A stretch of DNA of 64,000 bases, taken from positions 124,001-188,000 of the IMG/VR virus record IMGVR_UViG_3300033143_001962; one strand, given 5' to 3'. How positions within the stretch are numbered: the stretch's first letter is position 1; each line of letters starts with the position of its first letter. The notes under the pieces were generated by a model. It saw only the letters and a program-made list of their open reading frames with translations, was not told the DNA's origin and did no database searches. This document shows, one piece after another, positions 29,433-37,378 of this stretch. Source of the DNA: a virus. Position numbers and translations under genes: made by a program.

Positions 29433-30091
29433 TAAAATATTGCCCTTGCTAGTAATTCCAATGCATCATCGCGTTCTTTCTTTTCTTCTTCTGTTAATAC
29501 CTTAATACCGAACTCTTGTTCAGCAATAACTTCTTGTCCTATGCCAAGTGCATCACACCCATCTTTAAAGTTACGGAATGTAAGTCCTTCGGTAAAGTCA
29601 ACTTCAATCCATTTGCCTGTAACATTCAAGTCGGCCATCTTCTTAGCTAAGTGTGAATTAGCAATGCGATCATCTCTATCTTCATCATCAGCGTCGAAGT
29701 ACTTGTTAATATGCGCACATGTACTGTCATCATCAACTGCAATGAACTTCATATCTTGTTCGCCGTGACGTTCTAGCCAATCGAGTATTTCATCATGTCT
29801 GTAACTTGACATACGTTTAGGAGTACATAAGAAATCATCACTAACGTAATCAAAATCTAATCCGTTAACTTCCATTATGTTTTTAAGCTGTTCGTTGTCG
29901 TACCCATGTGACCATGCAGTACTGAATACAATTTTAGCACCACCGTACTTAGCCCATAAGTTAAATGCAGTCACAGCGAAATTATCAAAGATAGGAGGAT
30001 TACCTAATCCAGTCTTTCTGTTTTGCTTCATTAAGTGCATTTTACCGGGTAGCAATGGCCCGTCGATATCTACAAATATTACATTAGTCAT
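29432..30091 (-). CDS. HAD-like phosphatase, RNA-repair type, 219 aa
   Basis: HAD motifs: FVDIDGPLL (motif I, nucleophile D8), VFSTAWSHG (motif II, Ser/Thr) and FIAVDDDST (motif IV acids). The STAW variant is typical of HAD domains linked to RNA repair proteins, which remove terminal phosphates. That assignment is inference from motif shape. A weak promoter candidate (TTGACA, 18 bases, TAGTAT) lies at 30098-30127. Confidence 0.65.
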   Translation of the reverse strand: MTNVIFVDIDGPLLPGKMHLMKQNRKTGLGNPPIFDNFAVTAFNLWAKYGGAKIVFSTAWSHGYDNEQLKNIMEVNGLDFDYVSDDFLCTPKRMSSYRHDEILDWLERHGEQDMKFIAVDDDSTCAHINKYFDADDEDRDDRIANSHLAKKMADLNVTGKWIEVDFTEGLTFRNFKDGCDALGIGQEVIAEQEFGIKVLTEEEKKERDDALELLARAIF

Positions 30092-30329
30092 TCTTTAATA
30101 CTACACTACTTTGGCTGAACTTGTCAAGTATTTCGATGTCATCTAAGAATATTGCTGGCTCATCCATGAATTCAGGGTCTTTATTATTGAACAATGACAT
30201 GGCACATATGAGTCCGTTAGCCATGCCGAACATGTACTTATTAGCATCGTAGTTGCCTTCTGCGCATTGTATGTTAAGTAAATCTTGTAGGTCGGATTCA
30301 ATTTGCTGTAATGTTTTTATCTTTGACAT
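30084..30329 (-). CDS. Hypothetical protein, 81 aa
   Basis: Unrecognised small acidic protein with a MFGMANGLICAMS helix. Overlaps the HAD gene by eight bases and the preceding gene by one. Confidence 0.6.
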   Translation of the reverse strand: MSKIKTLQQIESDLQDLLNIQCAEGNYDANKYMFGMANGLICAMSLFNNKDPEFMDEPAIFLDDIEILDKFSQSSVVLKND

Positions 30330-30502
30330 TAAAAGCGCGAGCCAAAGATACTAATATCATCATCAGTGATATACAAATCGTAATCTTGATAAGTGTTTGA
30401 CTTAGCTCTCCATTCTTGTAAGTGAATAAGCATTTGTCCTAAATCAGGATGCTCCATTTCTACTAGTACTTTTTCAATGTGTTTAACTTGCGCTTTGTAC
30501 AT
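30329..30502 (-). CDS. Hypothetical protein, 57 aa
   Basis: Small helical protein ending in ITDDDISIFGSRF. Overlaps the zinc-ribbon gene upstream by 20 bases and couples (TAATG) to the next gene. Confidence 0.5.
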   Translation of the reverse strand: MYKAQVKHIEKVLVEMEHPDLGQMLIHLQEWRAKSNTYQDYDLYITDDDISIFGSRF

Positions 30503-30635
30503 CTGATTTATCCTTTTTCCTGTAGTACTTTAAACAACTCGTACACTGGAACCAAGTGCCGTTGAAATCATCTAAGTTCTTAAACGGTACTAGTTTTCCT
30601 TTGCATGTTCTGCATATAGTGTACGGTAGTTGCAT
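30483..30635 (-). CDS. Zinc-ribbon mini-protein, 50 aa
   Basis: Two C-x2-C pairs (CRTC and CTSC) about 22 residues apart predict a zinc ribbon. ACTAAATA is five bases before the ATG. Confidence 0.55.
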   Translation of the reverse strand: MQLPYTICRTCKGKLVPFKNLDDFNGTWFQCTSCLKYYRKKDKSDVQSAS

Positions 30636-30639
30636 TACT

Positions 30640-31278
30640 TTATTTAGTGATTACAACCTGGTCAGTTGTTACGTCTTTAAGCGCATCTGCAAAGTTTCCA
30701 TCTTCTGCTAAGTTAACTGACGCCGAAGCAATCAAACCACCATCTCTGTATGCAGTTGTTGTGTTGCTAAAGTTAGCGTATGTGTTCTGTGTGCCAGCAA
30801 GAGTGTTCGAAACATTTGCTGAACGCATAATACCTAAGTTTGCAGAAATAGCCTGAGCATTTAAATCACCAGCTACGAATATGAATTCCCACTTCTTCTT
30901 AAGTGAGTCAACCATTTCTTTAATGTGTGATGCAGTGTACTCAGTGCTTGAGTTCTCATCACCATCTGTGTGAATTAAAACAATAGCTTTTTCTTTGTCA
31001 AGCATCTTAGTTAATGTTTTACCAATTGCATCGTTCATTGCAGTGCAACCTTGAATATTAAATGTTTCACGGTTAAGTGGTTTAATGTTTGCAAGCTTCA
31101 CGCGATCGTAAACCATTTCATAACCTGTATCAAATAATACTAAGGTCATTTTTGCTTTGCCTTCAATTGATTGCTGTTCTTCTAAAAACTTGTTAAAGTT
31201 TCTAATTACTTCGTCTTGTAGTCCGCGCATTGAAGTTGAGCGATCTAATATACATATAATGTGTGTTGTTTTTGACAT
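30640..31278 (-). CDS. VWA-domain protein, 212 aa
   Basis: Complete von Willebrand factor A fold with a MIDAS metal site: DRSTSM (residues 12-17), the Thr in GCTAMND and the Asp in IHTDGDENS. Binds a partner through a divalent metal. Phage homologues are common but of unknown role. The ATG at 31278 has AAGGA eight bases upstream. Confidence 0.8.
   Translation of the reverse strand: MSKTTHIICILDRSTSMRGLQDEVIRNFNKFLEEQQSIEGKAKMTLVLFDTGYEMVYDRVKLANIKPLNRETFNIQGCTAMNDAIGKTLTKMLDKEKAIVLIHTDGDENSSTEYTASHIKEMVDSLKKKWEFIFVAGDLNAQAISANLGIMRSANVSNTLAGTQNTYANFSNTTTAYRDGGLIASASVNLAEDGNFADALKDVTTDQVVITK
30641..30648 (-). promoter_or_regulatory. Late promoter octamer ACTAAATA
   Basis: Five bases before the ATG at 30635; it overlaps the end of the VWA gene. 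Confidence 0.4.
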
Positions 31279-31279
31279 G

Positions 31280-31687
31280 TTATTCATCCTTGTTGTCGAA
31301 TTTAATTTTGCGCCCGTATTCCCATCCTTCTGGTAATTCATCTGTGAGTCTAATCTTCTTAGACTCTTTCAGTTCTATTGAGTGTATCCAGCGTGTACCA
31401 AATTGTGAATTACCTTCACCGCTTTGGTGGATTGAGTTCGCTGCGCCTATACTTGCTCTTGCAGCTTGGCTGACTGAGCGAGTGGGTGTTGTAGCAAAGT
31501 AAGAATTCATTAAAGAATCTTGGGTAAACGATTTCATGTCATAAGTACTACTAGTATCGTAGAAATTAGGGTAAAGCTCTCCGATATCATTGTAACTAGC
31601 GAGTGCTTCCGCATTAGGAATATCAAGTTCCGACACTTGATATTCCGTTTCGTTTATTTTGTATAATGTTAGCTTCTTCTCTTGCAT
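31280..31687 (-). CDS. Hypothetical protein, 135 aa
   Basis: Unrecognised. Middle region Ser/Thr-rich, C terminus charged. CATAAATA is five bases before the ATG. It precedes the VWA gene, so the two may cooperate. Confidence 0.6.
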   Translation of the reverse strand: MQEKKLTLYKINETEYQVSELDIPNAEALASYNDIGELYPNFYDTSSTYDMKSFTQDSLMNSYFATTPTRSVSQAARASIGAANSIHQSGEGNSQFGTRWIHSIELKESKKIRLTDELPEGWEYGRKIKFDNKDE

Positions 31688-31692
31688 AGTTT

Positions 31693-31700
31693 TATTTATG
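31693..31700 (-). promoter_or_regulatory. Late promoter octamer CATAAATA
   Basis: Five bases before the ATG at 31687. Confidence 0.55.
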
Positions 31701-31726
31701 CTAGTTCAACCTTATCGAACTATTTC

Positions 31727-32332
31727 TTATTCCAAATTTTCTTCTATAAAGTTTTTAGCATTAGAGAACTCGTTTAATTCGTTGTCGTCTAATGTTATTT
31801 CCTTTAGTTCAACGCTTGATGCATTGTCACGCATTTTGCGCATAAAGCGGGCGTATTCGTCTACTTGTTTTAATTGGTATTGTTGTACATTAGAGTTAAC
31901 TTTGCCAAAAACAATATTAGAATCACCTGAGTACTGAGGCACTTCCTTACGCTGAATGTAATTTTTAAATGTTTTCCATTCATCTCTAATTCGAGTTTTG
32001 CGTCTGCGTATTAACTCTATTGTGTCAGTGCAATAATACGATGGGGCAGTGTAACGTAGGGATTTTGGTGTTATTGCAAAGAAGAACTGCAAAATGTTTT
32101 CTGCATTTTCTTTCCATTTTTTGTATTCTGGGTTGCGTGTACGTGCGTCACTGTAGTGTCTGTGCCCAAGTAAACGATCCATACGGTACGGAGCATCAAA
32201 CGCAATAAAGTCAGCATACTTTTGTATGTTCACTTCTTTCTTAGCTTCGATTTGCGTAACAATCATGTTTAGCTGTTCAATTGCGTTGTTAGTTGTAAAC
32301 AAAACACCTTTATCGTCTGCTATACCTTTCAT
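31727..32332 (-). CDS. Hypothetical protein, 201 aa
   Basis: Unrecognised helical protein with a basic middle (IRRRKTRIRDEWK). Overlaps the release-factor-like gene by four bases (ATGA). Confidence 0.6.
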   Translation of the reverse strand: MKGIADDKGVLFTTNNAIEQLNMIVTQIEAKKEVNIQKYADFIAFDAPYRMDRLLGHRHYSDARTRNPEYKKWKENAENILQFFFAITPKSLRYTAPSYYCTDTIELIRRRKTRIRDEWKTFKNYIQRKEVPQYSGDSNIVFGKVNSNVQQYQLKQVDEYARFMRKMRDNASSVELKEITLDDNELNEFSNAKNFIEENLE

Positions 32333-32724
32333 TCGTCTTCGCCCTTTGCTATTCTTCGTGCTTCAATCATATCGCCAATATTGGCATTGTTTACTACGTG
32401 TTTATAAGGTTGCTTCAACCCAGATTCTTTATCGTGTACTTCATTTCGTTCAGCGTGGTAGTTACGTATTACTTCATCACTGATTGCTTTTTGTGTATCT
32501 TCACTAGCTCCGTACCATGATATGACTAATCTTGCAAGTCGATCGAACGCATCCTTTTGATTGGTCACGCGACTTTTACTTGCTGTACCATTACATGTTA
32601 TGCCACTTTCAATGTGCGTTATCCTGCAACAATTTTGGTGTTTGTTTCTGTGTTGTCCGCCAGCACCTTGCCCACTGAACCATTCCAGTTTGAAGTCTTT
32701 CTTAGTTAGGTGTATGTCTTTCAT
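32329..32724 (-). CDS. Release-factor-like protein with GGQ motif, 131 aa
   Basis: SGQGAGGQHRNKHQNCCRITHIESGI matches the peptidyl-tRNA hydrolysis domain of class I release factors, with GGQ at residues 22-24 reaching the ribosomal peptidyl centre. The stop-codon recognition domain is absent, as in ArfB and RF-H-like proteins. It may rescue stalled ribosomes or act with RNA repair. Its C terminus is basic and helical. Confidence 0.85.
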   Translation of the reverse strand: MKDIHLTKKDFKLEWFSGQGAGGQHRNKHQNCCRITHIESGITCNGTASKSRVTNQKDAFDRLARLVISWYGASEDTQKAISDEVIRNYHAERNEVHDKESGLKQPYKHVVNNANIGDMIEARRIAKGEDE

Positions 32725-32921
32725 CTAATTAACCCATTCGTCAATGATTTTACTAAATCTTCCTCAACATCTAAACCGTGTGCTGCTCCTAAGTCAGTGG
32801 ATGTCTCTACAGTCCAGTCGCCGCGAAGTCTTATACGTTGTCCAAGTTTGTTGTCTTTGAGCTTATTCCAGACTTCGTACTTTTCTTCCTGGCGTTTCTT
32901 ATGTCTATGTCTTAAGCTCAT
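32721..32921 (-). CDS. Hypothetical basic protein, 66 aa
   Basis: Starts MSLRHRHKKRQEEK and is strongly basic at the N terminus. ATGA overlap with the release-factor-like gene. Unrecognised. Confidence 0.55.
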   Translation of the reverse strand: MSLRHRHKKRQEEKYEVWNKLKDNKLGQRIRLRGDWTVETSTDLGAAHGLDVEEDLVKSLTNGLIR

Positions 32922-33055
32922 TTCTCTGTATAAGATCGTTTAGTGATGTTAATCTCTTGTACCGTATAAGGAGGCATCTTACCGTGCGCTGGAACGTAGT
33001 CCCGTTGCTCTTTAGTGATAATTGGTTCAGCTACTAATATGTACTTTTCAAGCAT
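32918..33055 (-). CDS. Hypothetical protein, 45 aa
   Basis: Small ORF with exact ATGA and TAATG overlaps to both neighbours, which supports it. Beta-rich start (EKYILVAEPIITKEQRDYV). Confidence 0.5.
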   Translation of the reverse strand: MLEKYILVAEPIITKEQRDYVPAHGKMPPYTVQEINITKRSYTEK

Positions 33056-33279
33056 TATACCCATTCCGTTTGAAAGTCAAACCATGGCATGTGTTGTTGC
33101 TGACGAGCCCCTGCACGTTTCCAATGCTTGGCTGAACTGCCACCGTGATCGGCCATAGTATGCACCTTGTGCCACAGCTTAATTTTAATAGGCATGTTCT
33201 TGTAAAACTCTTTCGAGTCTTTATGATTGCCCCAAGTAGCTTTACCGTCACATACATAAATTAAATGTTTCTTATTCAT
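33055..33279 (-). CDS. Hypothetical protein, 74 aa
   Basis: Unrecognised, His- and Trp-rich (LWHKVHTMADHGGSSAKHW). Its start overlaps the cREC gene by four bases. Confidence 0.55.
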   Translation of the reverse strand: MNKKHLIYVCDGKATWGNHKDSKEFYKNMPIKIKLWHKVHTMADHGGSSAKHWKRAGARQQQHMPWFDFQTEWV

Positions 33280-33584
33280 CGTTGCTCCAGGTAATTTTTA
33301 AGTAAACCTATAATGTTATCACGCCCTACAGGGTTAGCACTATGCACACCGTATTCGAAATCTTGTGGTATAAACTTTCCTTTATCATTTAAATCACGTT
33401 CTACCATCCACTTAGCAACATCGAACCCGGTAGGAACATTGTCGCCTAAGTCGTGATCGAACGTGATGTAAGTAGGGCAACCTTTGGTACGCATGTAATG
33501 AACTGCATCATCGTAAGAACGTACAATATCATAAGCATCCGATAGTGGTGTACGCAAATCGTCTATGTAAAGATCTCTTACCAT
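33276..33584 (-). CDS. cREC-like receiver domain protein, 102 aa
   Basis: Receiver-like fold: LYIDDLRTPLSD, then YITFDHDLGDN, VPTGFDVAKWMVERD, and HSANPVG near the end. This matches the cyclic-phosphate-processing receiver (cREC) family described with RNA repair genes. Neighbouring HAD and nucleotidyltransferase genes fit that setting. Activity is inferred, not seen. Confidence 0.7.
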   Translation of the reverse strand: MVRDLYIDDLRTPLSDAYDIVRSYDDAVHYMRTKGCPTYITFDHDLGDNVPTGFDVAKWMVERDLNDKGKFIPQDFEYGVHSANPVGRDNIIGLLKNYLEQR

Positions 33585-33907
33585 GATTGTTTACTTGTCT
33601 CGTCTGGTTCGTCTGTTGTGGGACTGTGCGTTTTTTGTAACTCGTTAAATACTGGGTTCGCTTTATGTACTTTCTTCTCGGATACTATTTGTGTATTGTA
33701 ATAATGCAGTTGCTCGCATAACCATTCATTAGCTTCATTGTACGTTTCATAACGCGCTGGCCCATTACTTACTCTATAATCAGACATTTTCTCCCAGCCT
33801 ATAACAAAGAAGTTATCTTTGGATTCGGGATAGAACGTTGTGTCTCCGTTACCGTCAACTTCTTCAATTATGCGGTGTTGCCGCTGTAAAAGTTTTTTAA
33901 AGTACAC
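33578..33907 (-). CDS. Hypothetical protein, 109 aa (paralogue of 39389)
   Basis: Shares FKKL...EEVD..DTTFYPE...ETYNEANEWLC and a K-H-K-x5-F-N-E-L end with the gene at 39389-39643. They form a small phage-specific family. Function unknown. Confidence 0.6.
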   Translation of the reverse strand: MYFKKLLQRQHRIIEEVDGNGDTTFYPESKDNFFVIGWEKMSDYRVSNGPARYETYNEANEWLCEQLHYYNTQIVSEKKVHKANPVFNELQKTHSPTTDEPDETSKQSW

Positions 33908-34391
33908 CTAACACCTTTAACTTTTCGATTGTTGAATGTGGGTCAGTATGTAATATACCAACACCGCCATTCGCTACCCATTGCTCAATATTACGATCAT
34001 AATCATCAATTAATATTGCACCCGGATGGTCTGTTAACCATTTGTACTTGTTCTTACCGCCTAGTACTGTATTAACAGGAACAGTAGGATGAATGTACTG
34101 GCGAAACCATCGCACCTTATCATCTTCTGATGTATGTAATTTGCCTGTTGGTTCTGGTAATGCTGTTAACACTTCGACCTTATCAGGATGTGCTTTGTAC
34201 ACTGCATGAAACATTTCATACGCACCAGGCATAACATCTAAGTTATAAAACAAGTTAGGAACCTGCTCCAAGATTGCCCAATGCTCTTTGCTTATGCGTC
34301 TAGTGTGCCAATAATGCTGCTGAGTGTGTATAACAATAGCACTATCTAAATTTGCCATTACACCATCGCTGTCAAAAAATATCTTAGTCAT
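33897..34391 (-). CDS. HAD-family 5'(3')-deoxyribonucleotidase-like phosphatase, 164 aa
   Basis: IFFDSDGVMANLDSA has the two motif I aspartates, EVLTALPEP motif II and AILIDDYDRNIEQW motif IV. The layout matches NT5C-type phosphatases, which dephosphorylate (d)NMPs. It could adjust nucleotide pools. Overlaps neighbours by 8-11 bases. Confidence 0.75.
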   Translation of the reverse strand: MTKIFFDSDGVMANLDSAIVIHTQQHYWHTRRISKEHWAILEQVPNLFYNLDVMPGAYEMFHAVYKAHPDKVEVLTALPEPTGKLHTSEDDKVRWFRQYIHPTVPVNTVLGGKNKYKWLTDHPGAILIDDYDRNIEQWVANGGVGILHTDPHSTIEKLKVLGVL

Positions 34392-34560
34392 TGTCCTTTT
34401 CTAATTCCTTTTCAATGCGGTCTGCTTTTTCATGTAACGATTTCATAAACGATGACATATCCCAATCACCGCCGAAGTCGTAACCTTTAAGGTAGTGATC
34501 GTACTGTGATGTCATCATTTTAATAATGTTAACATTTTCTTGTATTCGTTGTTTAGACAT
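34384..34560 (-). CDS. Hypothetical protein, 58 aa
   Basis: Small helical protein with a YDFGGDWDMSSFMKS middle. Its stop overlaps the start of the nucleotidase gene. Function unknown. Confidence 0.5.
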   Translation of the reverse strand: MSKQRIQENVNIIKMMTSQYDHYLKGYDFGGDWDMSSFMKSLHEKADRIEKELEKDND

Positions 34561-34578
34561 TTCTGTACCTATTATTTG

Positions 34579-34752
34579 TTATGATGCTTCTACTTGCTTC
34601 CGTTTAATGTTACCACATTCAGTGCATCGCATAGTATACATTGCCCCTTTGTACCCGTCACCTGAATCATTAATGACTTGGTTTTCTTTGATTGTCTCCC
34701 ACTTATGCAAGTGCCAATCACCCGTAAATAAAAATCTTAATATTCGTAACAT
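34579..34752 (-). CDS. Hypothetical protein with CxxC knuckle, 57 aa
   Basis: Ends RCTECGNIKRKQ, one C-x2-C pair typical of half a zinc ribbon, with an earlier H-x-H (DWHLHKW). Coupled to the nucleotidyltransferase gene by overlap. Confidence 0.5.
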   Translation of the reverse strand: MLRILRFLFTGDWHLHKWETIKENQVINDSGDGYKGAMYTMRCTECGNIKRKQVEAS

Positions 34753-35744
34753 TAGTGACCCTCTGGAAATGCGTACTCGTCGACTACTGTTAACTTGTAC
34801 ATTTTAATTAACCACTTATCCCAGTACTCTTTGTCTGAGTGCTTAGGTAAGTTGAAGAATTCATTCATTGCTGCAAGACTGTCAACTTCATCAACAAGGG
34901 CTTCGAGTACTGGTGCAACTTCTGTTAAGTAATCAAGCTCGCCCTTTTTAACTTGTAGGATAAAATCAGTTTCGCCTAACGGATACTCAAAGTCACCTTT
35001 TGAATAAATTGCTCGCATTTGATAACCTGCGCGGAATGCGTGTGATACTGCTTTCCAATCAACACCTTCATTCTTTTCTGCAAGTAACGCTCTAGCACCA
35101 TAACCATCTAATGCTTTTTCAACACGTTCAAGAACGTAAGCTACCTTATTAGTCGGTGCGTACTTCTTAGCATTAATTTCGTAGAAGTCTTCCATTTCAT
35201 CTGGCTTACCTTTCTTGGGAATTAGAATCTTCTTGCAGTACTCATTTACTGGAAGAGCGGCCCAAATATCATTTAATACAAAATTATGTTCGTTATTAAA
35301 TGTAGTCAACATCTCGATAGCCTCACGCATTGCAGCAATCCTGCTACCTCTAATACCGTACTTAGCTGCTTGGTGCTTAACATAACCCATGTAAGAAGAT
35401 AAGTTCTGAGTGTAGAACCGTTTACGATTCTTAACCAACTCATGCCAGATGAATCCGTACTGACCAACTTCAACGTCTGTTGCATGTAACATGTCAATAG
35501 TCATTGTCTCGCCTTTTAAAGCAAGTGCAAGGAACTTAGGTAACGAAATCCAATCGTCGTCGATGTCGTCTTTAGTGTTACGGGATTTGCTGTTGCCTGT
35601 GCTGCTTTTGATTTCAGGCTTATACGAATTAAGTAACAATTCGTCAAACGTAGGCATGTAGATGCCGATGCAATCAGTATCAGATTCAGGAGTGTTTAGA
35701 CCGTATAAGTGCGAGCCAAACTTCATTCTTACAATTTTGTTCAT
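34752..35744 (-). CDS. RlaP-like nucleotidyltransferase, 330 aa
   Basis: MKFGSHLYGLNTPESDTDCIGIYMP is the polymerase-beta-fold signature: GS followed by D-x-D in DTD. It matches the PF10127 family (RNA ligase-associated polymerase, RlaP), proposed to act on RNA ends during repair. The rest is a helical domain ending YAFPEGH. First gene behind promoter P10. Confidence 0.8.
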   Translation of the reverse strand: MNKIVRMKFGSHLYGLNTPESDTDCIGIYMPTFDELLLNSYKPEIKSSTGNSKSRNTKDDIDDDWISLPKFLALALKGETMTIDMLHATDVEVGQYGFIWHELVKNRKRFYTQNLSSYMGYVKHQAAKYGIRGSRIAAMREAIEMLTTFNNEHNFVLNDIWAALPVNEYCKKILIPKKGKPDEMEDFYEINAKKYAPTNKVAYVLERVEKALDGYGARALLAEKNEGVDWKAVSHAFRAGYQMRAIYSKGDFEYPLGETDFILQVKKGELDYLTEVAPVLEALVDEVDSLAAMNEFFNLPKHSDKEYWDKWLIKMYKLTVVDEYAFPEGH

Positions 35745-35773
35745 TATTCCTGCCTTTATTCGTGTAAGACTAC

Positions 35774-35802
35774 ATTATAACAGGTGTTTTTGGAAAGGTC
35801 AA
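35774..35802 (-). promoter_or_regulatory. Sigma70-type promoter P10
   Basis: TTGACC, 17 bases, TATAAT, with a GGCAGGA leader before the nucleotidyltransferase gene. Confidence 0.75.
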
Positions 35803-36227
35803 CCTAGATCTGTGTTTTTAAGGATTTTGAATACTTTTTCTTGCTCTACCATACGCTCAACTTCGTACGATACATTGAATAAAAAGTCTTTAATTTGGTA
35901 ACGATATTGCACCATAAAATTCATGTACTGCTCGTAACCTTTGCACTCGCATTTATAAACAAAGTTCTGTCCTGCTATGTGCATAACCTCTAAGGATTCA
36001 TTATCGTAGTGTAAAATTAGTTTGTCGTTTTCTAATGCGGCTTTTTCGTACGTGTTCATCTCATCGTTGATGATTTCTTCACTGTCGCCATTGTCTTCAT
36101 TTTGACCTGTTAGGCCGGGGATGTCTATGTGTTCACGTCCGCAACTACAGTCATAAGCATATCCCCCGAAGTTTTTAAACGCTTCGAGGAATTGCTCGCT
36201 GAAGTCTATCTCGGTGACGTCTGCCAC
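35799..36227 (-). CDS. Hypothetical protein with two Cys pairs, 142 aa
   Basis: CSCGREH near residue 28 and CECKGY near residue 91 could bind one zinc. Acidic linker between. Its 3' end carries promoter P10's -35 box. Confidence 0.6.
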   Translation of the reverse strand: MADVTEIDFSEQFLEAFKNFGGYAYDCSCGREHIDIPGLTGQNEDNGDSEEIINDEMNTYEKAALENDKLILHYDNESLEVMHIAGQNFVYKCECKGYEQYMNFMVQYRYQIKDFLFNVSYEVERMVEQEKVFKILKNTDLG

Positions 36228-36233
36228 GGTGAC

Positions 36234-36554
36234 TTACTTATCTTTCTTTTTGGTAGGGGTTTTCTTTGAAGTCTTCTTAGACGCTTTCTTCTTTGAAGTC
36301 TTCTTCTTTGCTACTTTCTTTTTAGCAGTTTTCTTCTTTGCAGATTTCTTTTTAGCTGCCTTAGGTGAAGCTGGTGATTCAGTTGGCTTTTGAGCTTTCG
36401 CTGGCATAGGCTTAACATTAGTTTTTGTGTTACCTTCTGTTAAAGGCTTAGCAACTTCTGCTGTATTACTTTTGCGTTTTGATAAAAAGGCAATAGCAAT
36501 AAAAACTATGACTACAAGAGCGGCAATCGCTTCGTTTGGTATTTCATTAAACAT
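36234..36554 (-). CDS. Membrane-anchored lysine-rich H1-like protein, 106 aa
   Basis: Residues about 8-27 form one TM helix (AIAALVVIVFIAIAFLSKR). After a Pro/Thr linker, the last 45 residues are repeats of AKKK, SKKK and TKKK, like the tails of histone H1 and bacterial Hc1/AlgP proteins. It could tether DNA or RNA to the membrane. Start at the ATG right after CGGAGA. Confidence 0.7.
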   Translation of the reverse strand: MFNEIPNEAIAALVVIVFIAIAFLSKRKSNTAEVAKPLTEGNTKTNVKPMPAKAQKPTESPASPKAAKKKSAKKKTAKKKVAKKKTSKKKASKKTSKKTPTKKKDK

Positions 36555-36579
36555 TTCATTCTCCGTTATTTTAAAATGT

Positions 36580-36608
36580 ATTATACAATAAATGTATGTT
36601 ATTATCAA
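36580..36608 (-). promoter_or_regulatory. Sigma70-type promoter P11
   Basis: TTGATA, 17 bases, TATAAT, about 25 bases before the H1-like gene. Confidence 0.65.
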
Positions 36609-37015
36609 TCACTATGGACAAAATTAAACAGGTTAACGTTCTTTGCCCAAGTGTTATACTTATCAATATCTATCGTTATCTGTGTAGTTTTGCCTTTGAT
36701 AGGAATGTGATGCAATTTGCAATTCGCAATAATAATTATTTCATCACTTGATGCTATTACTTCCTTCAGGCCGACGGTGTGGCTTGGCAAGAACTGTTTA
36801 CTAAAGGACTTAACATTTTCCCATATTACGAATTCTGGTTCTTTTGCTAACTGCTTCCTGCGTTCTTGTATTTCGTGTTCTATACTGTTCAAGTCGCCTG
36901 AGATATTGAAGTAGCATTCTTCACAGAATCTATACCCTGGCATCGCAGTGTCATGGCCAGCGTACATATCATTCTTATGTACAGCCTGCCCACAGCAATC
37001 ACATCGCATACTCAT
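36605..37015 (-). CDS. Zinc-finger protein, 136 aa
   Basis: N-terminal CDCCGQAVHKN and FCEECYFN form a C-x2-C / C-x2-C zinc site. The remainder is alpha/beta and unrecognised. The start may be the second ATG (MRCDCC), which has a better spaced GGA. Confidence 0.65.
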   Translation of the reverse strand: MSMRCDCCGQAVHKNDMYAGHDTAMPGYRFCEECYFNISGDLNSIEHEIQERRKQLAKEPEFVIWENVKSFSKQFLPSHTVGLKEVIASSDEIIIIANCKLHHIPIKGKTTQITIDIDKYNTWAKNVNLFNFVHSD

Positions 37016-37193
37016 GTTCCATTAAGAATGTACTTAGCTCACCTAAATCAACATACTTCACTTGTCCGTTAACCAGACTGAACTTATAACAAAACCCTGC
37101 ACCACCTCTATTAGTACTGCATGTACCTTCGTACTTAACTAACCCATAATGAACGCTATTGTATACTTCGTCCTTAGTTAGTGTTGGTCTCAT
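36999..37193 (-). CDS. Hypothetical protein, 64 aa
   Basis: Unrecognised. Overlaps the zinc-finger gene by 17 bases and the gene upstream by one base. Confidence 0.55.
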   Translation of the reverse strand: MRPTLTKDEVYNSVHYGLVKYEGTCSTNRGGAGFCYKFSLVNGQVKYVDLGELSTFLMEHEYAM

Positions 37194-37378
37194 TACATGT
37201 TGCTCGACATTACAGTGCGATTGCTTTCGTCAATTTGATCAGCGCATGAAACAAGCTGCGCTGCAATTTGTCGAGCCAACTCTGGTGTCGCATGTAATGT
37301 AATATCATGTGCTGTGCCTTGCTCAGACTCAACTATACCAAATACCATACCTGCTTCAAAATCTATTCCTACTTTCAT
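37193..37378 (-). CDS. Hypothetical protein, 61 aa
   Basis: Small alpha/beta protein (MKVGIDFEAGMVFGIVE). Overlaps the Thg1 gene end by four bases, so it is co-translated with it. Confidence 0.55.
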   Translation of the reverse strand: MKVGIDFEAGMVFGIVESEQGTAHDITLHATPELARQIAAQLVSCADQIDESNRTVMSSNM

